From positions 1 to 31,396 of the forward strand of contig JBLNCE010000056.1 in the NCBI GenBank assembly GCA_050260415.1: a DNA stretch of 31,396 nucleotides. Direction: 5' to 3'. This DNA comes from JBLNCE01 sp050260415 (GTDB lineage Bacteria; Bacillota; UBA4882; JAAYXC01). Position 1 is the stretch's first letter. Each line of letters starts with the position of its first letter. Below are positions 14,808 through 22,961 of the stretch, in pieces. The position numbers were made by a program, and so were the translations under genes. Below the pieces are notes generated by a model. It did not search any database, had not been told where the DNA came from, and saw only the letters and a list, made by a program, of their open reading frames with translations.

Positions 14808-15935
14808 TTATAAACGCGGCCCAAAGTACTGGTAATACTGGCATTCGATGCGGCCGTTGTACAGCTTGCGGCGCTTGTCGGCCCGGCGGCCGAAAAACCC
14901 CTCGAATCCCGGGTGCGCCGAGAGGACATAGAAGGACCAGCCTTCCCAGGTACGAAGGTTTTTGCCCATCTCCCGGTAGATCCTCTCCACCGCCGCCCGC
15001 TCCCCGAGCCGTTCTCCATACGGCGGATTGCAGATCAGGCACCCGGAGGGCGCTTCCGGACGCACCGTCGCCACGGGCTCAGCGCGAAAAACGACGTCCC
15101 GGCCGACGCCCGCCTGACGGGCGTGGTGGCCGGCGAGGCTCAGGACCGCGGGGTCGATGTCGGTACCCGTGACGCGGAGACGCTGTCCAGGCCGGGCCAG
15201 GTCGGCCGCCTCGGTCAGGGCTTCCTCCCAGAGCGGCGGCGGGATCTGAGGCCAGTCCCGGGCGGCGTAACTCCTTTTGATGCCGGGGGCGACGTTCTGG
15301 GCGATCAGAGCCGCTTCGATCGGGATGGTACCCGAGCCGCAGAAGGGATCGTGCAGCGGCCGCTCCGGATGCCAGCGCGCGAGGATAATCATGGCCGCCG
15401 CCAGGGTCTCCTTGAGCGGCGCCTGGGCCGAGAGCGTCCGGTAACCGCGCTTGTGCAACCCCGCGCCGCTCGTATCGATGGTCAGCGAGGCCGTATCGTT
15501 CAGGAGCGCTACCTCGATGCGGTAGCGCGGCCCCGTCTCCGGGAACCACTCCCGATGGTACTTCAGCTTCATTTTTTCCACGACGGCCTTCTTCACGATG
15601 GCTTGGCAGTCGGGCACGCTCATGAGCTGCGAACGAACGGCCTTGCCCACGACGGGAAATTCGGCCTCCTCCGGCAGCCAGTCCGGCCAGGGGAGGGCCC
15701 TGGTGCCCTCGAAGAGTTCCTCAAAGGAGCGCGCGGGGAAAGCGCCCATCCCGATCAGGACGCGATCGGCCGCACGGAGCCAGAGGTTGGCCCGGCAGAT
15801 GTCCAAGGCACCGCCCTGGAAATGTACGCGCCCGCCGTCCTCGATCCGCGGCTCATAGCCGAGACGCCTGAGTTCTTCGGCCACGACGGCCTCAAGGCCG
15901 AAAGTGGCGGTGGCGATGAGGTTGATCTGGTGCAA
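14808..15935 (-). CDS. ypsC: THUMP-domain 23S rRNA (guanine-N2)-methyltransferase, YpsC/RlmL family
   Basis: This 375-residue protein begins INLIATATFGLEAVVAEELR, the ferredoxin-like N-terminus of the family. A THUMP domain covers about residues 45-155 (AVRSQLMSVPDCQAIVKKAV), then ALLNDTASLTIDTSGAGLHK and RGYR. The Rossmann methyltransferase has DPFCGSGTIPIEAALIAQNV (SAM-binding motif I), TGTDIDPAVLSLA (motif II) and the catalytic NPPYGERL (N-P-P-Y for exocyclic guanine N2). This matches B. subtilis YpsC and the N-terminal half of E. coli RlmL, which methylates G2445 of 23S rRNA. The TTG at 15935 has AAAGGAG eight bases upstream. A TTG at 15971 would add 12 residues and lies in repeat-like sequence. 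It is on the same strand as dgt but separated by 251 bp of palindromic sequence. Confidence 0.92.
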   Translation of the reverse strand: MHQINLIATATFGLEAVVAEELRRLGYEPRIEDGGRVHFQGGALDICRANLWLRAADRVLIGMGAFPARSFEELFEGTRALPWPDWLPEEAEFPVVGKAVRSQLMSVPDCQAIVKKAVVEKMKLKYHREWFPETGPRYRIEVALLNDTASLTIDTSGAGLHKRGYRTLSAQAPLKETLAAAMIILARWHPERPLHDPFCGSGTIPIEAALIAQNVAPGIKRSYAARDWPQIPPPLWEEALTEAADLARPGQRLRVTGTDIDPAVLSLAGHHARQAGVGRDVVFRAEPVATVRPEAPSGCLICNPPYGERLGERAAVERIYREMGKNLRTWEGWSFYVLSAHPGFEGFFGRRADKRRKLYNGRIECQYYQYFGPRL

Positions 15936-15948
15936 GGGACAAACTCCT

Positions 15949-15968
15949 TTGAAGTACAAAGTACAAGG
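15949..15968. repeat. Short GTACAAA tandem repeat
   Basis: GAAGTACAAAGTACAAGGC carries two copies of an AAGTACA-type unit like those in the arrays at 20076-20287. Here only one orientation is present. It lies immediately upstream of the methyltransferase ribosome site. Confidence 0.45.
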
Positions 15969-16024
15969 CAACGGTCTGAAAGCCGGTCTTCTAGTGGATC
16001 GAGGATGTACCCTCTCCCCTTCGA

Positions 16025-16056
16025 TTCCCCTCCCCAGTGATCACGGGGGAGGGGAA
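16025..16056. repeat. GC-rich palindrome 1 between dgt and the methyltransferase gene
   Basis: TTCCCCTCCCC (16025-16035) and GGGGAGGGGAA (16046-16056) form a perfect 11-bp stem. The loop AGTGATCACG itself contains the palindrome GTGATCAC. It may act as a transcript-stabilising or attenuating hairpin, or be a REP-like element. Confidence 0.7.
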
Positions 16057-16101
16057 AGGGGTCTGGGCCTTAAAGACATCACGGAGGCCGCTTTCCTTCC
16101 C

Positions 16102-16125
16102 CCTCTCCCGCACTCGCGGGAGAGG
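16102..16125. repeat. GC-rich palindrome 2 (REP-like)
   Basis: CCTCTCCCGC and GCGGGAGAGG form a perfect 10-bp stem around ACTC. Similar C-run/G-run tracts continue to 16170 (CGGGGGACCGAGGGGGAGAG). CCTCTCCC/GGGAGAGG hairpins of this kind are common dispersed intergenic elements. No T-run follows on either strand, so neither palindrome is a simple terminator. Confidence 0.65.
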
Positions 16126-16186
16126 CTTCGGCCGTGAGCTCAGCCGAACGGGGGACCGAGGGGGAGAGGGCCTTCATCGATTCCCT

Positions 16187-17356
16187 TCACTCTCCCAGCC
16201 CATGTCCCACGGGCGTTCCCGGGTCGATCATCTTCTGATAGACCAGCACCGCGTGCCGGTCGGTCATGCCCGCCAGGTAATCTCCGATGACGCGGGCCGG
16301 GCTGTCCGTACCCTCGGCCAGGCGCGCCTGTGTGCTGCGCGGCAGGAGGCGCGGCTCATCCAGGAACCGATGGAAGAGTTCGCGCAGGACGGCCTGCCCC
16401 TTGGCCGCCATGACCATGACCGACGGGTGCTTGTAGACTTCCCGGTACAAGAAGGCGTTAAGCGCGGCCAGTTCCGCCGCTTCCTCGCGCGGGAGGCCGA
16501 CCATGGTCTCCCGGTGGCGTCTGACCGCCGCCGGCGAATCCACGCCGCTCTCCTCCAGGCGGCGCTTGGTCTCGCGGAGGACCGCCCGGGTCAGGCGATC
16601 GATCAGGCCGCGCACCAGGAGACGCCGGCGCAGCTCCACGGGCTCCTTGATCTCGATCGCGGCCAGCACTGCGGCGGGCAAGGCGAGCCCTGCCTCGCAC
16701 AGGGCTTGCAGTGACAGGAGACCGGATCGGAGGGCGTCGTCCAGGTCGTGCGCGCAGAAGGCAAGCTGGTCGGCCACGTTGACGATCTGGCATTCCAGGC
16801 CGGGATAGGGGGTATGGGCGAATTCATCCGGCAGGTCCGGCTGGTCGTAGACCGTACTGTGCCTGGCCAAGCCCTCGCGCGTTTCATAGGTGAGGTTGAG
16901 GCCGGGGAAGGCGGGATAGCGCCGTTCCAGCAGGTCGACGAGGCGGAGGGATTGGCGGTTGTGTTCGAAGCCGCCTTCAGTGGCCAGAAGCAGGTTCAGT
17001 TCCTCCTCACCCCCGTGGCCGAAGGGCGCGTGGCCCAGGTCGTGGGCGAGGGCGATGGCCTCGGTGAGATCCTCGTTGACCCGGAGCACGCGGGCCAGGG
17101 TCCTGGCGTGCTGCATCACTTCCAGCGTGTGCGTCAACCGCGTGCGATACGCGTCGCCCTCGTGCACCACGTAGACCTGTGTTTTGTACTGTAGTCTCCT
17201 GAAGGCCGTAGAGTAGATGATCCGGTCCCGGTCGCGCTGAAAATCCGTGCGGTATTCGTCGGGCGCGTCGGGATACCGGCGGCCGCGGGAGTCGGCGGCA
17301 AGACTGGCGTAGGGGGCCAGGGTTTGACGTTCGAGGTCCTCGCTGATACGGCGCAC
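16187..17356 (-). CDS. dgt: Deoxyguanosinetriphosphate triphosphohydrolase-like HD protein
   Basis: This 389-residue protein belongs to the dGTPase family, which cuts dNTPs to nucleosides and triphosphate and so affects dNTP pools. Typical blocks are TLAPYASLAADSRGRRYPD, EYRTDFQRDRDRIIYSTAFR, RLQYKTQVYVVHEGD, RTRLTHTLEVMQHART (first metal His), IALAHDLGHAPFGHGGEEEL (HD pair) and CAHDLDDALRSGLL (last metal Asp). The C-terminal half holds the conserved helical domain (FLYREVYKHP). This is the Firmicute/type-II-like length, shorter than E. coli Dgt. The start is uncertain: GTG 17356 gives the usual N-terminus, and the frame is open to 17431. The gene is divergent from yqfC across about 240 bp of GC-rich sequence. 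Confidence 0.9.
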   Translation of the reverse strand: MRRISEDLERQTLAPYASLAADSRGRRYPDAPDEYRTDFQRDRDRIIYSTAFRRLQYKTQVYVVHEGDAYRTRLTHTLEVMQHARTLARVLRVNEDLTEAIALAHDLGHAPFGHGGEEELNLLLATEGGFEHNRQSLRLVDLLERRYPAFPGLNLTYETREGLARHSTVYDQPDLPDEFAHTPYPGLECQIVNVADQLAFCAHDLDDALRSGLLSLQALCEAGLALPAAVLAAIEIKEPVELRRRLLVRGLIDRLTRAVLRETKRRLEESGVDSPAAVRRHRETMVGLPREEAAELAALNAFLYREVYKHPSVMVMAAKGQAVLRELFHRFLDEPRLLPRSTQARLAEGTDSPARVIGDYLAGMTDRHAVLVYQKMIDPGTPVGHGLGE

Positions 17357-17599
17357 AGGCGCACCAACTTTCCCCAAGAGTATGCACGGCCCTGATCCTT
17401 CGACGCGGAGGGGCCGTTTCCCCTCCCTCAAGGAAGGCTCCGTTTGCTCAGGTTATTTTGGGCGTGTTGATCCCATAGATAGTCCCGCGGAGAGTAGATG
17501 GGTACCAGGGGGCGCGGAGGGGGTAACCCTCCCCCCTCGCCGGCGGTTCTTCCCCTCTCCCGGGCGGGCATAGACTTTCTTGAGAGAGGGGGGGTGGCG

Positions 17600-17887
17600 G
17601 TGGCAACGCGAAGCCAATTGGGAAGGCGGTTCATCGATCTCCTGGACCTGCCGCCCGACGTCGTTCTCGACCTGCCGAAACTGACATTGACCGGAGACTG
17701 CCAGTTGTCCCTGGAGAACCACCGCGGCATCATCGAATACAGCCCGGAGCAGATCCGCGTCAGCACCAACCGTGGCGAGATACAGGTCAAGGGGGTCGAC
17801 CTGGTCATCAAGTCCATCGCCAAAGAGGAGATTTCCCTGGCCGGACGGATTACCTCGGTGGACCTCGTCGACTGGGGGGTTTCCTAG
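17600..17887 (+). CDS. yqfC: Sporulation protein YqfC
   Basis: This 95-residue protein reads RRFIDLLDLPPDVVLDLPKL, then GIIEYSPEQIRVSTNRGEIQ and IKSIAKEEISLAGRITSVDL, the typical YqfC/YabP-type fold. In Bacillus it is a mother-cell (sigma-E) sporulation gene. Its exact role is unknown. GTG 17600 follows GAGAGAGGGGGG, and GTG 17594 is nearly as good. The stop codon overlaps the yqfD start (TAGTG, 17885-17889), so the two are coupled. It heads a nine-gene run of overlapping or close genes. A CATAGACT at 17569-17576 resembles the sigma-E -10 (CATACANT), but no AT-rich -35 partner is present, so the promoter remains unassigned. Confidence 0.92.
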   Translation: MATRSQLGRRFIDLLDLPPDVVLDLPKLTLTGDCQLSLENHRGIIEYSPEQIRVSTNRGEIQVKGVDLVIKSIAKEEISLAGRITSVDLVDWGVS

Positions 17888-19086
17888 TGGCCTTTTACCG
17901 CTATTGGTCGAGACAGGCCGGCGCGCTTGTCATCCTGGTCAAGGGCGCGGCGCTGGAGAGACTGCTCAACCTGGCCAGTATGAACGGGATCTACCTATGG
18001 GATATCCGGCGTTACCATCCCGATCTGATGGTCGCCAATATCGGTATCGGGGGTTTTCGCGCGTTGAGGCCGCTTCTCCGCCGGACGCACTGCCGGGTCA
18101 AGATCAAACGCAAGTATGGCATACCGTTCGTTTGGCGCAGGCTTACCCGCCGCCCCGGTTTTATCTGCGGCTTCCTCCTCTGCCTGTCGGTGCTGGTCTT
18201 TCTCACGAGCTTCGTCTGGCGCATCGAGTTGGTCGGGCTCGAGCGCATTCCCGCCGCGAATATCCGCCGGGATTTGAAGCGGCTGGGTTTATACGAGGGT
18301 GTATTCCGGGGCAGACTGGACAAAGACCAGATCCAGCGCGATCTGGAACTATTGACGCCGGAGGCCGTCTGGATCGGCATAGAGATACGGGGGATGGCCG
18401 CGGTGGTGCGGGTGGTGGAACGCGTCAATCCGCCGGCCCAGCCATCCCATGGCGACCTGGTGGCCGCCAGGGACGGACTGATCGCAAAAGCGATCGTTTA
18501 CCGCGGCACGGCGGCAATCATCGAAGGCCAGACGGTCCACGCCGGACAACTCCTGGTCAGCGGGAGTGAAGTAGGGATCGGTGCGGACGGCTCTCTGCGC
18601 CGGATTACGGTCCCGGCAAGCGCGCGTATCGAGGCCCGTATCTGGGAAGAAGCCCGGACGGCGATCCCCCTGACGACCTGGGAACTAGCGCCCACCGGCA
18701 AGCGCGTGTCCGTTCTGAGGCTCCGGGTCGGCCGCCGGACGTTTTCCCTGGGGCCGAGGCGGCCTCCGTTCGTATGCTACCAGCTTTTGCGAACTGGGCA
18801 TGGGCTGGGACAAGGGAGGAATACCTTGCCTCTTGTCGAAGTAGTCATCGACCGTTATCATGAAGTAAGGCCGATCGTAAGGCGAAGATCCGAGCGTGAG
18901 GCGTCGGCGCTTGGCGTTGCGGAGGCGCGTGCCCTTCTGGATCGGCGGTTGCCGCCGTCTAAGAGGAACGCGCCAGTGCAATTGAGCATCCAAAATGAGC
19001 TTGGTTTTATACACGTCATGGCGAGTGGAGAGAGTTTGCAGGAGATCGCCGTGCCGGTGGAAAAGGGGGCAGACAACCAGACTTGA
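17887..19086 (+). CDS. yqfD: Sporulation protein YqfD
   Basis: This 399-residue protein starts at GTG 17887 inside the yqfC stop. The N-terminal cytoplasmic part (about 1-90; GIYLWDIRRYHPDLMVANIG) is followed by one membrane segment (ICGFLLCLSVLVFLTSFVW, about 95-113). A long extracytoplasmic part has a POTRA-like start (RIELVGLERIPAANIRRDLK) and a region with GLIAKAIVYRGTAAIIEGQT and VHAGQLLVSG, which resembles biotinyl/HlyD-like hairpins. This is the standard YqfD architecture. In Bacillus it is expressed in the mother cell under sigma-E. The 3' end overlaps phoH by 4 bases. Confidence 0.93.
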   Translation: MAFYRYWSRQAGALVILVKGAALERLLNLASMNGIYLWDIRRYHPDLMVANIGIGGFRALRPLLRRTHCRVKIKRKYGIPFVWRRLTRRPGFICGFLLCLSVLVFLTSFVWRIELVGLERIPAANIRRDLKRLGLYEGVFRGRLDKDQIQRDLELLTPEAVWIGIEIRGMAAVVRVVERVNPPAQPSHGDLVAARDGLIAKAIVYRGTAAIIEGQTVHAGQLLVSGSEVGIGADGSLRRITVPASARIEARIWEEARTAIPLTTWELAPTGKRVSVLRLRVGRRTFSLGPRRPPFVCYQLLRTGHGLGQGRNTLPLVEVVIDRYHEVRPIVRRRSEREASALGVAEARALLDRRLPPSKRNAPVQLSIQNELGFIHVMASGESLQEIAVPVEKGADNQT

Positions 19087-20078
19087 CTGTGGAAACCCAA
19101 CACCAATTCGCCGTAGAGAATAAACACGCCGCATCTCTCTTTGGTTTGCACGACGAGTACCTGCATTCATTGGAAACCGGTTTTGGCGTTAAGGCATACA
19201 CCCGTGGCAACGTGGTGCATCTGGTCGGCGCGACGGGCGCCGTCGATCAGGCCGTGGCCGTATTGACTTCACTCTATGCCGAGGTGGAGAGAGGTCGCCA
19301 TCTGGCGGCCTCGGATGTAGAATACGCCATTTGCCTGGCCAAAGCGGGGAAAGTGGAAGCGCTCAGAGATCTGGAACAGGAAGTGGTCCAGATCACCGCA
19401 CGCGGCAAGCGGATCCGGCCGCGCACCATCGGACAGAGGCAATACGTCGAGGCCATCCGTGAGCACAGCCTGACCTTTGGTATCGGTCCGGCCGGCACGG
19501 GCAAGACCTATCTGGCGGTCGCCCTCGCCATCCGGGCGCTGCAGGCGAAGGAAGTCAACCGTATCATCCTGACCCGTCCCGCGGTCGAGGCCGGGGAGAA
19601 ACTAGGTTTTTTGCCGGGGGATCTTCAGGAGAAGGTCGATCCGTACCTGCGGCCGCTATATGACGCCCTCTACGACATCTTGGGCATTGATGTCTTTCAG
19701 CGCTACATGGAACGGGGAACGATCGAGATCGCGCCCTTGGCCTATATGCGGGGGCGGACGCTCGACGATTCCTTCATCATCCTGGACGAGGCGCAGAACA
19801 CCACCCCGGAGCAGATGAAGATGTTTCTGACCAGGATGGGCTTTGGCTCGAAAGCAGTGGTGACGGGCGATATCACCCAGGTCGATCTGCCGAGGGGTAA
19901 TATATCCGGCTTGGCCGAGACGCCGCGGATCTTTGGCGACATTCCCGGGATCGCGGTCGTTTTTCTAACCGATCAGGATGTCGTCCGCCATGAATTGGTG
20001 CAGCGCATTATTAGGGCTTACGAGCGATTCGAAGCCCAGAAGACAGCGGAGAACGGGCAAGAAGGCGAGAAGCAATAA
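19083..20078 (+). CDS. phoH: PhoH family ATPase
   Basis: This 331-residue protein begins at TTG 19083, overlapping the yqfD TGA. An N-terminal KH-like part (residues 1-100, including VHLVGATGAVDQAVAVLTSL) precedes the P-loop domain. Walker A is GIGPAGTGKTYLAVALAIRA, followed by TRPAVEAGEKLGFLPGDLQE (family signature), Walker B SFIILDEAQNTTPEQMKMFL, and GFGSKAVVTGDITQVDLPRG (sensor). PhoH proteins are probable RNA-dependent ATPases or helicases linked to ribosome biogenesis and are almost always next to ybeY in Firmicutes, as they nearly are here. The following gap holds an inverted repeat array rather than direct coupling to pgpH. Confidence 0.96.
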   Translation: MTVETQHQFAVENKHAASLFGLHDEYLHSLETGFGVKAYTRGNVVHLVGATGAVDQAVAVLTSLYAEVERGRHLAASDVEYAICLAKAGKVEALRDLEQEVVQITARGKRIRPRTIGQRQYVEAIREHSLTFGIGPAGTGKTYLAVALAIRALQAKEVNRIILTRPAVEAGEKLGFLPGDLQEKVDPYLRPLYDALYDILGIDVFQRYMERGTIEIAPLAYMRGRTLDDSFIILDEAQNTTPEQMKMFLTRMGFGSKAVVTGDITQVDLPRGNISGLAETPRIFGDIPGIAVVFLTDQDVVRHELVQRIIRAYERFEAQKTAENGQEGEKQ

Positions 20079-20287
20079 GTACTAAGTCAAAGTACTAAGT
20101 ACTAAGGACAAAGTACTAAGTAAAGGGCGTCGGTAAGTGTGTACTTTACGATTTCTCCATCTGATTCAACCTGGTCGTCTGTGTGGTACTAAGCAATAAT
20201 TAACTGCAAACGGCAAGAAGATGTCATCTTTGGCTCTTAGGGGGCCGGGGGTTAGGTTTAGTACTTAGTACTTAGTACTTTGTACTT
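20076..20287. repeat. Intergenic insert bounded by inverted arrays of AAGTACT units
   Basis: The left array (about 20076-20125) consists of AAGTACTAAGTCAAAGTACT-type units, and the right array (about 20256-20287) is the reverse complement (TAGTACTTAGTACTTAGTAC). They could pair into a long AT-rich hairpin. The interior (about 130 bp) has scattered single units (GTACTTTAC, GGTACTAAGC) and no gene. The base composition is far from the GC-rich surroundings. It separates phoH from pgpH. Confidence 0.75.
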
Positions 20288-20308
20288 GCTTTTTTGGGGA
20301 GTGTGGCG

Positions 20309-22525
20309 TTGGACAACAAAGAGACGGCCCCGGTGGGACGCAACTGGGCAGCCCGGCCGTTTTTTTCCTGGCTGGGTCAGATCGTGACCTCTGCCTACCG
20401 GGCTACCCTTGCCAAGACGGCGGCCCGGGAAATCCTTGTGGGCTTGGGCATCTATTGCGCGCTCGTCGGCATCATGCAGATCGGACTCGTTCCCCAGCGG
20501 GTGCACGTCGCCGTCGGCAAGCCGGTTGGACAGGCCATCCTGGCGCCCCGCCAGATTGAGGACCGATTCGAGACCTTTAGGCTGCGCGAGGAAGCCGGCC
20601 GCCGCGCCAAGATGGACGCGGAACAAGACCCGGCCAATTGGTATATATCTCCTGAGAGCGGTGCTCGCGCCGAAGCCCGCCTGGCTCAGTTCATGAACGA
20701 CGTGCGCGACGGCCGGGAGCGGCTGACCGCGGCAGGCGGAACGGCCGAGGCCCGGCAGGCCTCCGTCTCCCGCTTGCGGGCCAAATGGACCGGTGTCTCG
20801 ACGGAGGCATGGGAAGGTTTGCTGACCAGCAAGCCTGAGAGGCTAGCCGCCCTGGAGACCGCTCTGCGCAAGACCCTCATCTCAATCGAAGAAAACGAAC
20901 GGCTGAGCGATCTCAATCTGCAGGGTTTCCGGGACGCTTTGCCCCAGGCCGTCAGGCGCGCGGACGGCGATCCCAACGACCGCTTGCTCATCGGTGCCTT
21001 GCGCGGCTTAGTGGTGCCCAATCTCGAATTGGACCAGGCCAGGGTGGACAGGCTGGTCAACCAGGCCAAACAGAGGGTGGCCACCGTTTATTATCAGACC
21101 GGCCAACCCATCCTGGAAAAAGGCGAAGTCGTCACGGAAGAAACGTTGCAGTTGCTGAAGAGTCACCGCGTGATCGCCAGCACCAATATCCCTTTGGGCT
21201 TCATCAGTCTGATGCTCTTCGTTTTGCTCCTGATCGTCATGGCCTTGGGCTACCTGCATCGTTTCCAGCGCGAGATCTTTCGGCAGGAACGTTTGTTGTA
21301 CCTGATGGCCATCACCATGACGATTGCCGCCATCATGGGCAAGTTCTTCGCGCTTGAACCTGAATCCGCCCTGGCCTACTTCGCGCCGGTTACTTTTGCC
21401 AGCATCCTCTGGGTCCTGCTGCTCGATGCCCAGGTTTCCCTGATGCTGACGGTCCTGCTCAGCCTCTTGATGGGTGTGGTCACGGAGTTCAAGTGGAGTT
21501 TTACTCTCTATACGCTTGTCGGCGGCTGTACGGCCATTTTCGTGCTCTCGCAGCGCAAACAACGCTCGGATCTGATGATGAGTGGGCTTTTCATCGGATT
21601 GGCCAACCTTTTCTCCGTTTTTCTCCTGACGCTGCTAAGCGAGGGCTTTCCCGACCTGCGCACGTTCGGACTCCGCTTGGCGGCGGGAGCCTTCAACGGC
21701 GTCACGGCGGCCGTCATCGCCATCGGGCTGCTGCCGTTCCTGGAAAACCTCTTCGGCCTCACCTCGGCCATCCGGCTACTGGAAACGGCAAATCCCAACC
21801 AACCGCTGCTCAGGCAATTGCTGGTCGAGGCACCCGGTACCTATCACCATAGCATCATCGTGGGCAATCTGGCGGAGGCGGCCGCCGATAGCGTCGGGGC
21901 GGATGCCTTATTGGTCAGGGTCGGGGCCTACTATCATGATATTGGGAAAATCAAGCGGCCCTACTTTTTCGTCGAGAATCAGATCGCCCAGGACAACCCC
22001 CATGAGAAGCTCACGCCCACTTTGAGCACGCTGATCATCACCGCCCATGTCAAGGAAGGGGTGGAGCTGGCACGTCAGGCCGGTCTGCCTGAGACCGTGG
22101 TGGATATCCTGGAACAACACCATGGAACCGATCTTGTGCGTTATTTCTATGCCAGAGCGGCGGAAAGCGCCCAATCGGAACTGGCGGAGACGGATTTCCG
22201 CTACGACGGACCGCGGCCACAAACCAAAGAGGCGGCCTTGGTCATGCTGGCGGACTCGGTGGAAGCCGCCGTCCGCTCCATGGTCAAACCAACCCCCGCC
22301 AAGATCGAGGCCCTGACGACGAAGATCATAAAGGAGCGGCTGGCCGACGGACAATTCGACCAGTGCGATCTGACCCTCCGCGATCTCGAGCAGATCAAGT
22401 CGGCATTCCTCAAGGTCCTGGGGGGGATTTTCCACTCGCGCATCGAATATCCGGAGAGCATTCTGAGGGAGTTTGAACGGAAGAAGGGGACCAATGGCGA
22501 TTCACGTAAACAACCTACAGGATAA
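20309..22525 (+). CDS. pgpH: 7TM-HD family cyclic-di-AMP phosphodiesterase PgpH
   Basis: This protein of about 738 residues has a cytoplasmic N-terminus and a first membrane segment (ILVGLGIYCALVGIMQIGLV). A large extracellular 7TMR-HDED domain spans about residues 60-285. Seven membrane segments follow from about 290 to 480, beginning IPLGFISLMLFVLLLIVMAL. A cytoplasmic HD domain carries ETANPNQPLLRQLLVEAPGT, YHHSIIVGNLAEAAADSVGA, VRVGAYYHDIGKIKRPYFFV, ITAHVKEGVELARQAGLP and EQHHGTDLVRYFY, giving the metal-binding His/Asp set. In Listeria and Bacillus, PgpH hydrolyses c-di-AMP to pApA. TTG 20309 has GGGGAG seven bases upstream and is preferred over the TTG at 20294. The 3' end overlaps ybeY by 32 bp. 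Confidence 0.95.
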   Translation: MDNKETAPVGRNWAARPFFSWLGQIVTSAYRATLAKTAAREILVGLGIYCALVGIMQIGLVPQRVHVAVGKPVGQAILAPRQIEDRFETFRLREEAGRRAKMDAEQDPANWYISPESGARAEARLAQFMNDVRDGRERLTAAGGTAEARQASVSRLRAKWTGVSTEAWEGLLTSKPERLAALETALRKTLISIEENERLSDLNLQGFRDALPQAVRRADGDPNDRLLIGALRGLVVPNLELDQARVDRLVNQAKQRVATVYYQTGQPILEKGEVVTEETLQLLKSHRVIASTNIPLGFISLMLFVLLLIVMALGYLHRFQREIFRQERLLYLMAITMTIAAIMGKFFALEPESALAYFAPVTFASILWVLLLDAQVSLMLTVLLSLLMGVVTEFKWSFTLYTLVGGCTAIFVLSQRKQRSDLMMSGLFIGLANLFSVFLLTLLSEGFPDLRTFGLRLAAGAFNGVTAAVIAIGLLPFLENLFGLTSAIRLLETANPNQPLLRQLLVEAPGTYHHSIIVGNLAEAAADSVGADALLVRVGAYYHDIGKIKRPYFFVENQIAQDNPHEKLTPTLSTLIITAHVKEGVELARQAGLPETVVDILEQHHGTDLVRYFYARAAESAQSELAETDFRYDGPRPQTKEAALVMLADSVEAAVRSMVKPTPAKIEALTTKIIKERLADGQFDQCDLTLRDLEQIKSAFLKVLGGIFHSRIEYPESILREFERKKGTNGDSRKQPTG

Positions 22526-22961
22526 GGTGGAGCTTCCCTCGGGTACCGAGGAACTCCTGCGGGATCTGGCCCGGGCGTCTCTGACGCATACCGGTCTGGT
22601 GGAAGCGGAAGTGGGCATCAGTCTGGCGGACGACGATTATCTGCGTATCTTGAACCGGGACTTTCGGGGCATCGACCAGGCCACCGACGTGCTATCCTTT
22701 GCCCTGCAAGAGAAGGCCGGCGATGAGCCGGATTACGCCGAGGAAGGCCCGGCGGTCCTGGGTGACGTGTTCATCTCGATGGATAGGGCGGTCTCGCAGG
22801 CACGGGAATTCGGCCACTCAATCCAGCGGGAGATAGCGTACCTTTCCGTGCACGGCCTGCTTCACCTGATGGGTTACGACCACGACGGGCCCGAGGCGGA
22901 AGGGGAGATGCGCGCCGCCGAAGAGGAGATACTGCGGACGCGGGGAATCAAGCGTGAATAA
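22494..22961 (+). CDS. ybeY: Endoribonuclease YbeY (rRNA maturation factor)
   Basis: This 155-residue metalloprotein has a central FRGIDQATDVLSFALQE (conserved T-DVLSF) and the zinc site VHGLLHLMGYDHDG, the HxxxHxxxxxH signature. It is needed for 16S rRNA 3'-end maturation and 70S quality control. ATG 22494 follows AAGAAGGGG. The gene starts inside the pgpH 3' end and overlaps the next gene by 8 bp, so pgpH, ybeY and dgkA are translationally linked. Length and motifs are standard. Confidence 0.96.
   Translation: MAIHVNNLQDKVELPSGTEELLRDLARASLTHTGLVEAEVGISLADDDYLRILNRDFRGIDQATDVLSFALQEKAGDEPDYAEEGPAVLGDVFISMDRAVSQAREFGHSIQREIAYLSVHGLLHLMGYDHDGPEAEGEMRAAEEEILRTRGIKRE

Noticed and set aside
14913..16040. 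Plus-strand open frame of 375 codons
   Set aside because: It lies antisense to the methyltransferase gene, which has complete SAM and NPPY motifs. The antisense frame has no recognisable domain.
17569..17576. Sigma-E promoter for yqfC
   Set aside because: CATAGACT resembles the sigma-E -10, but the region 14 bp upstream is GC-rich with no -35 match, so it was not annotated as a promoter.
20076..20287. CRISPR array
   Set aside because: The units are about 7 bp, directly abutting, imperfect, and arranged in inverted blocks. There are no 25-40 bp repeats with unique spacers and no cas genes.
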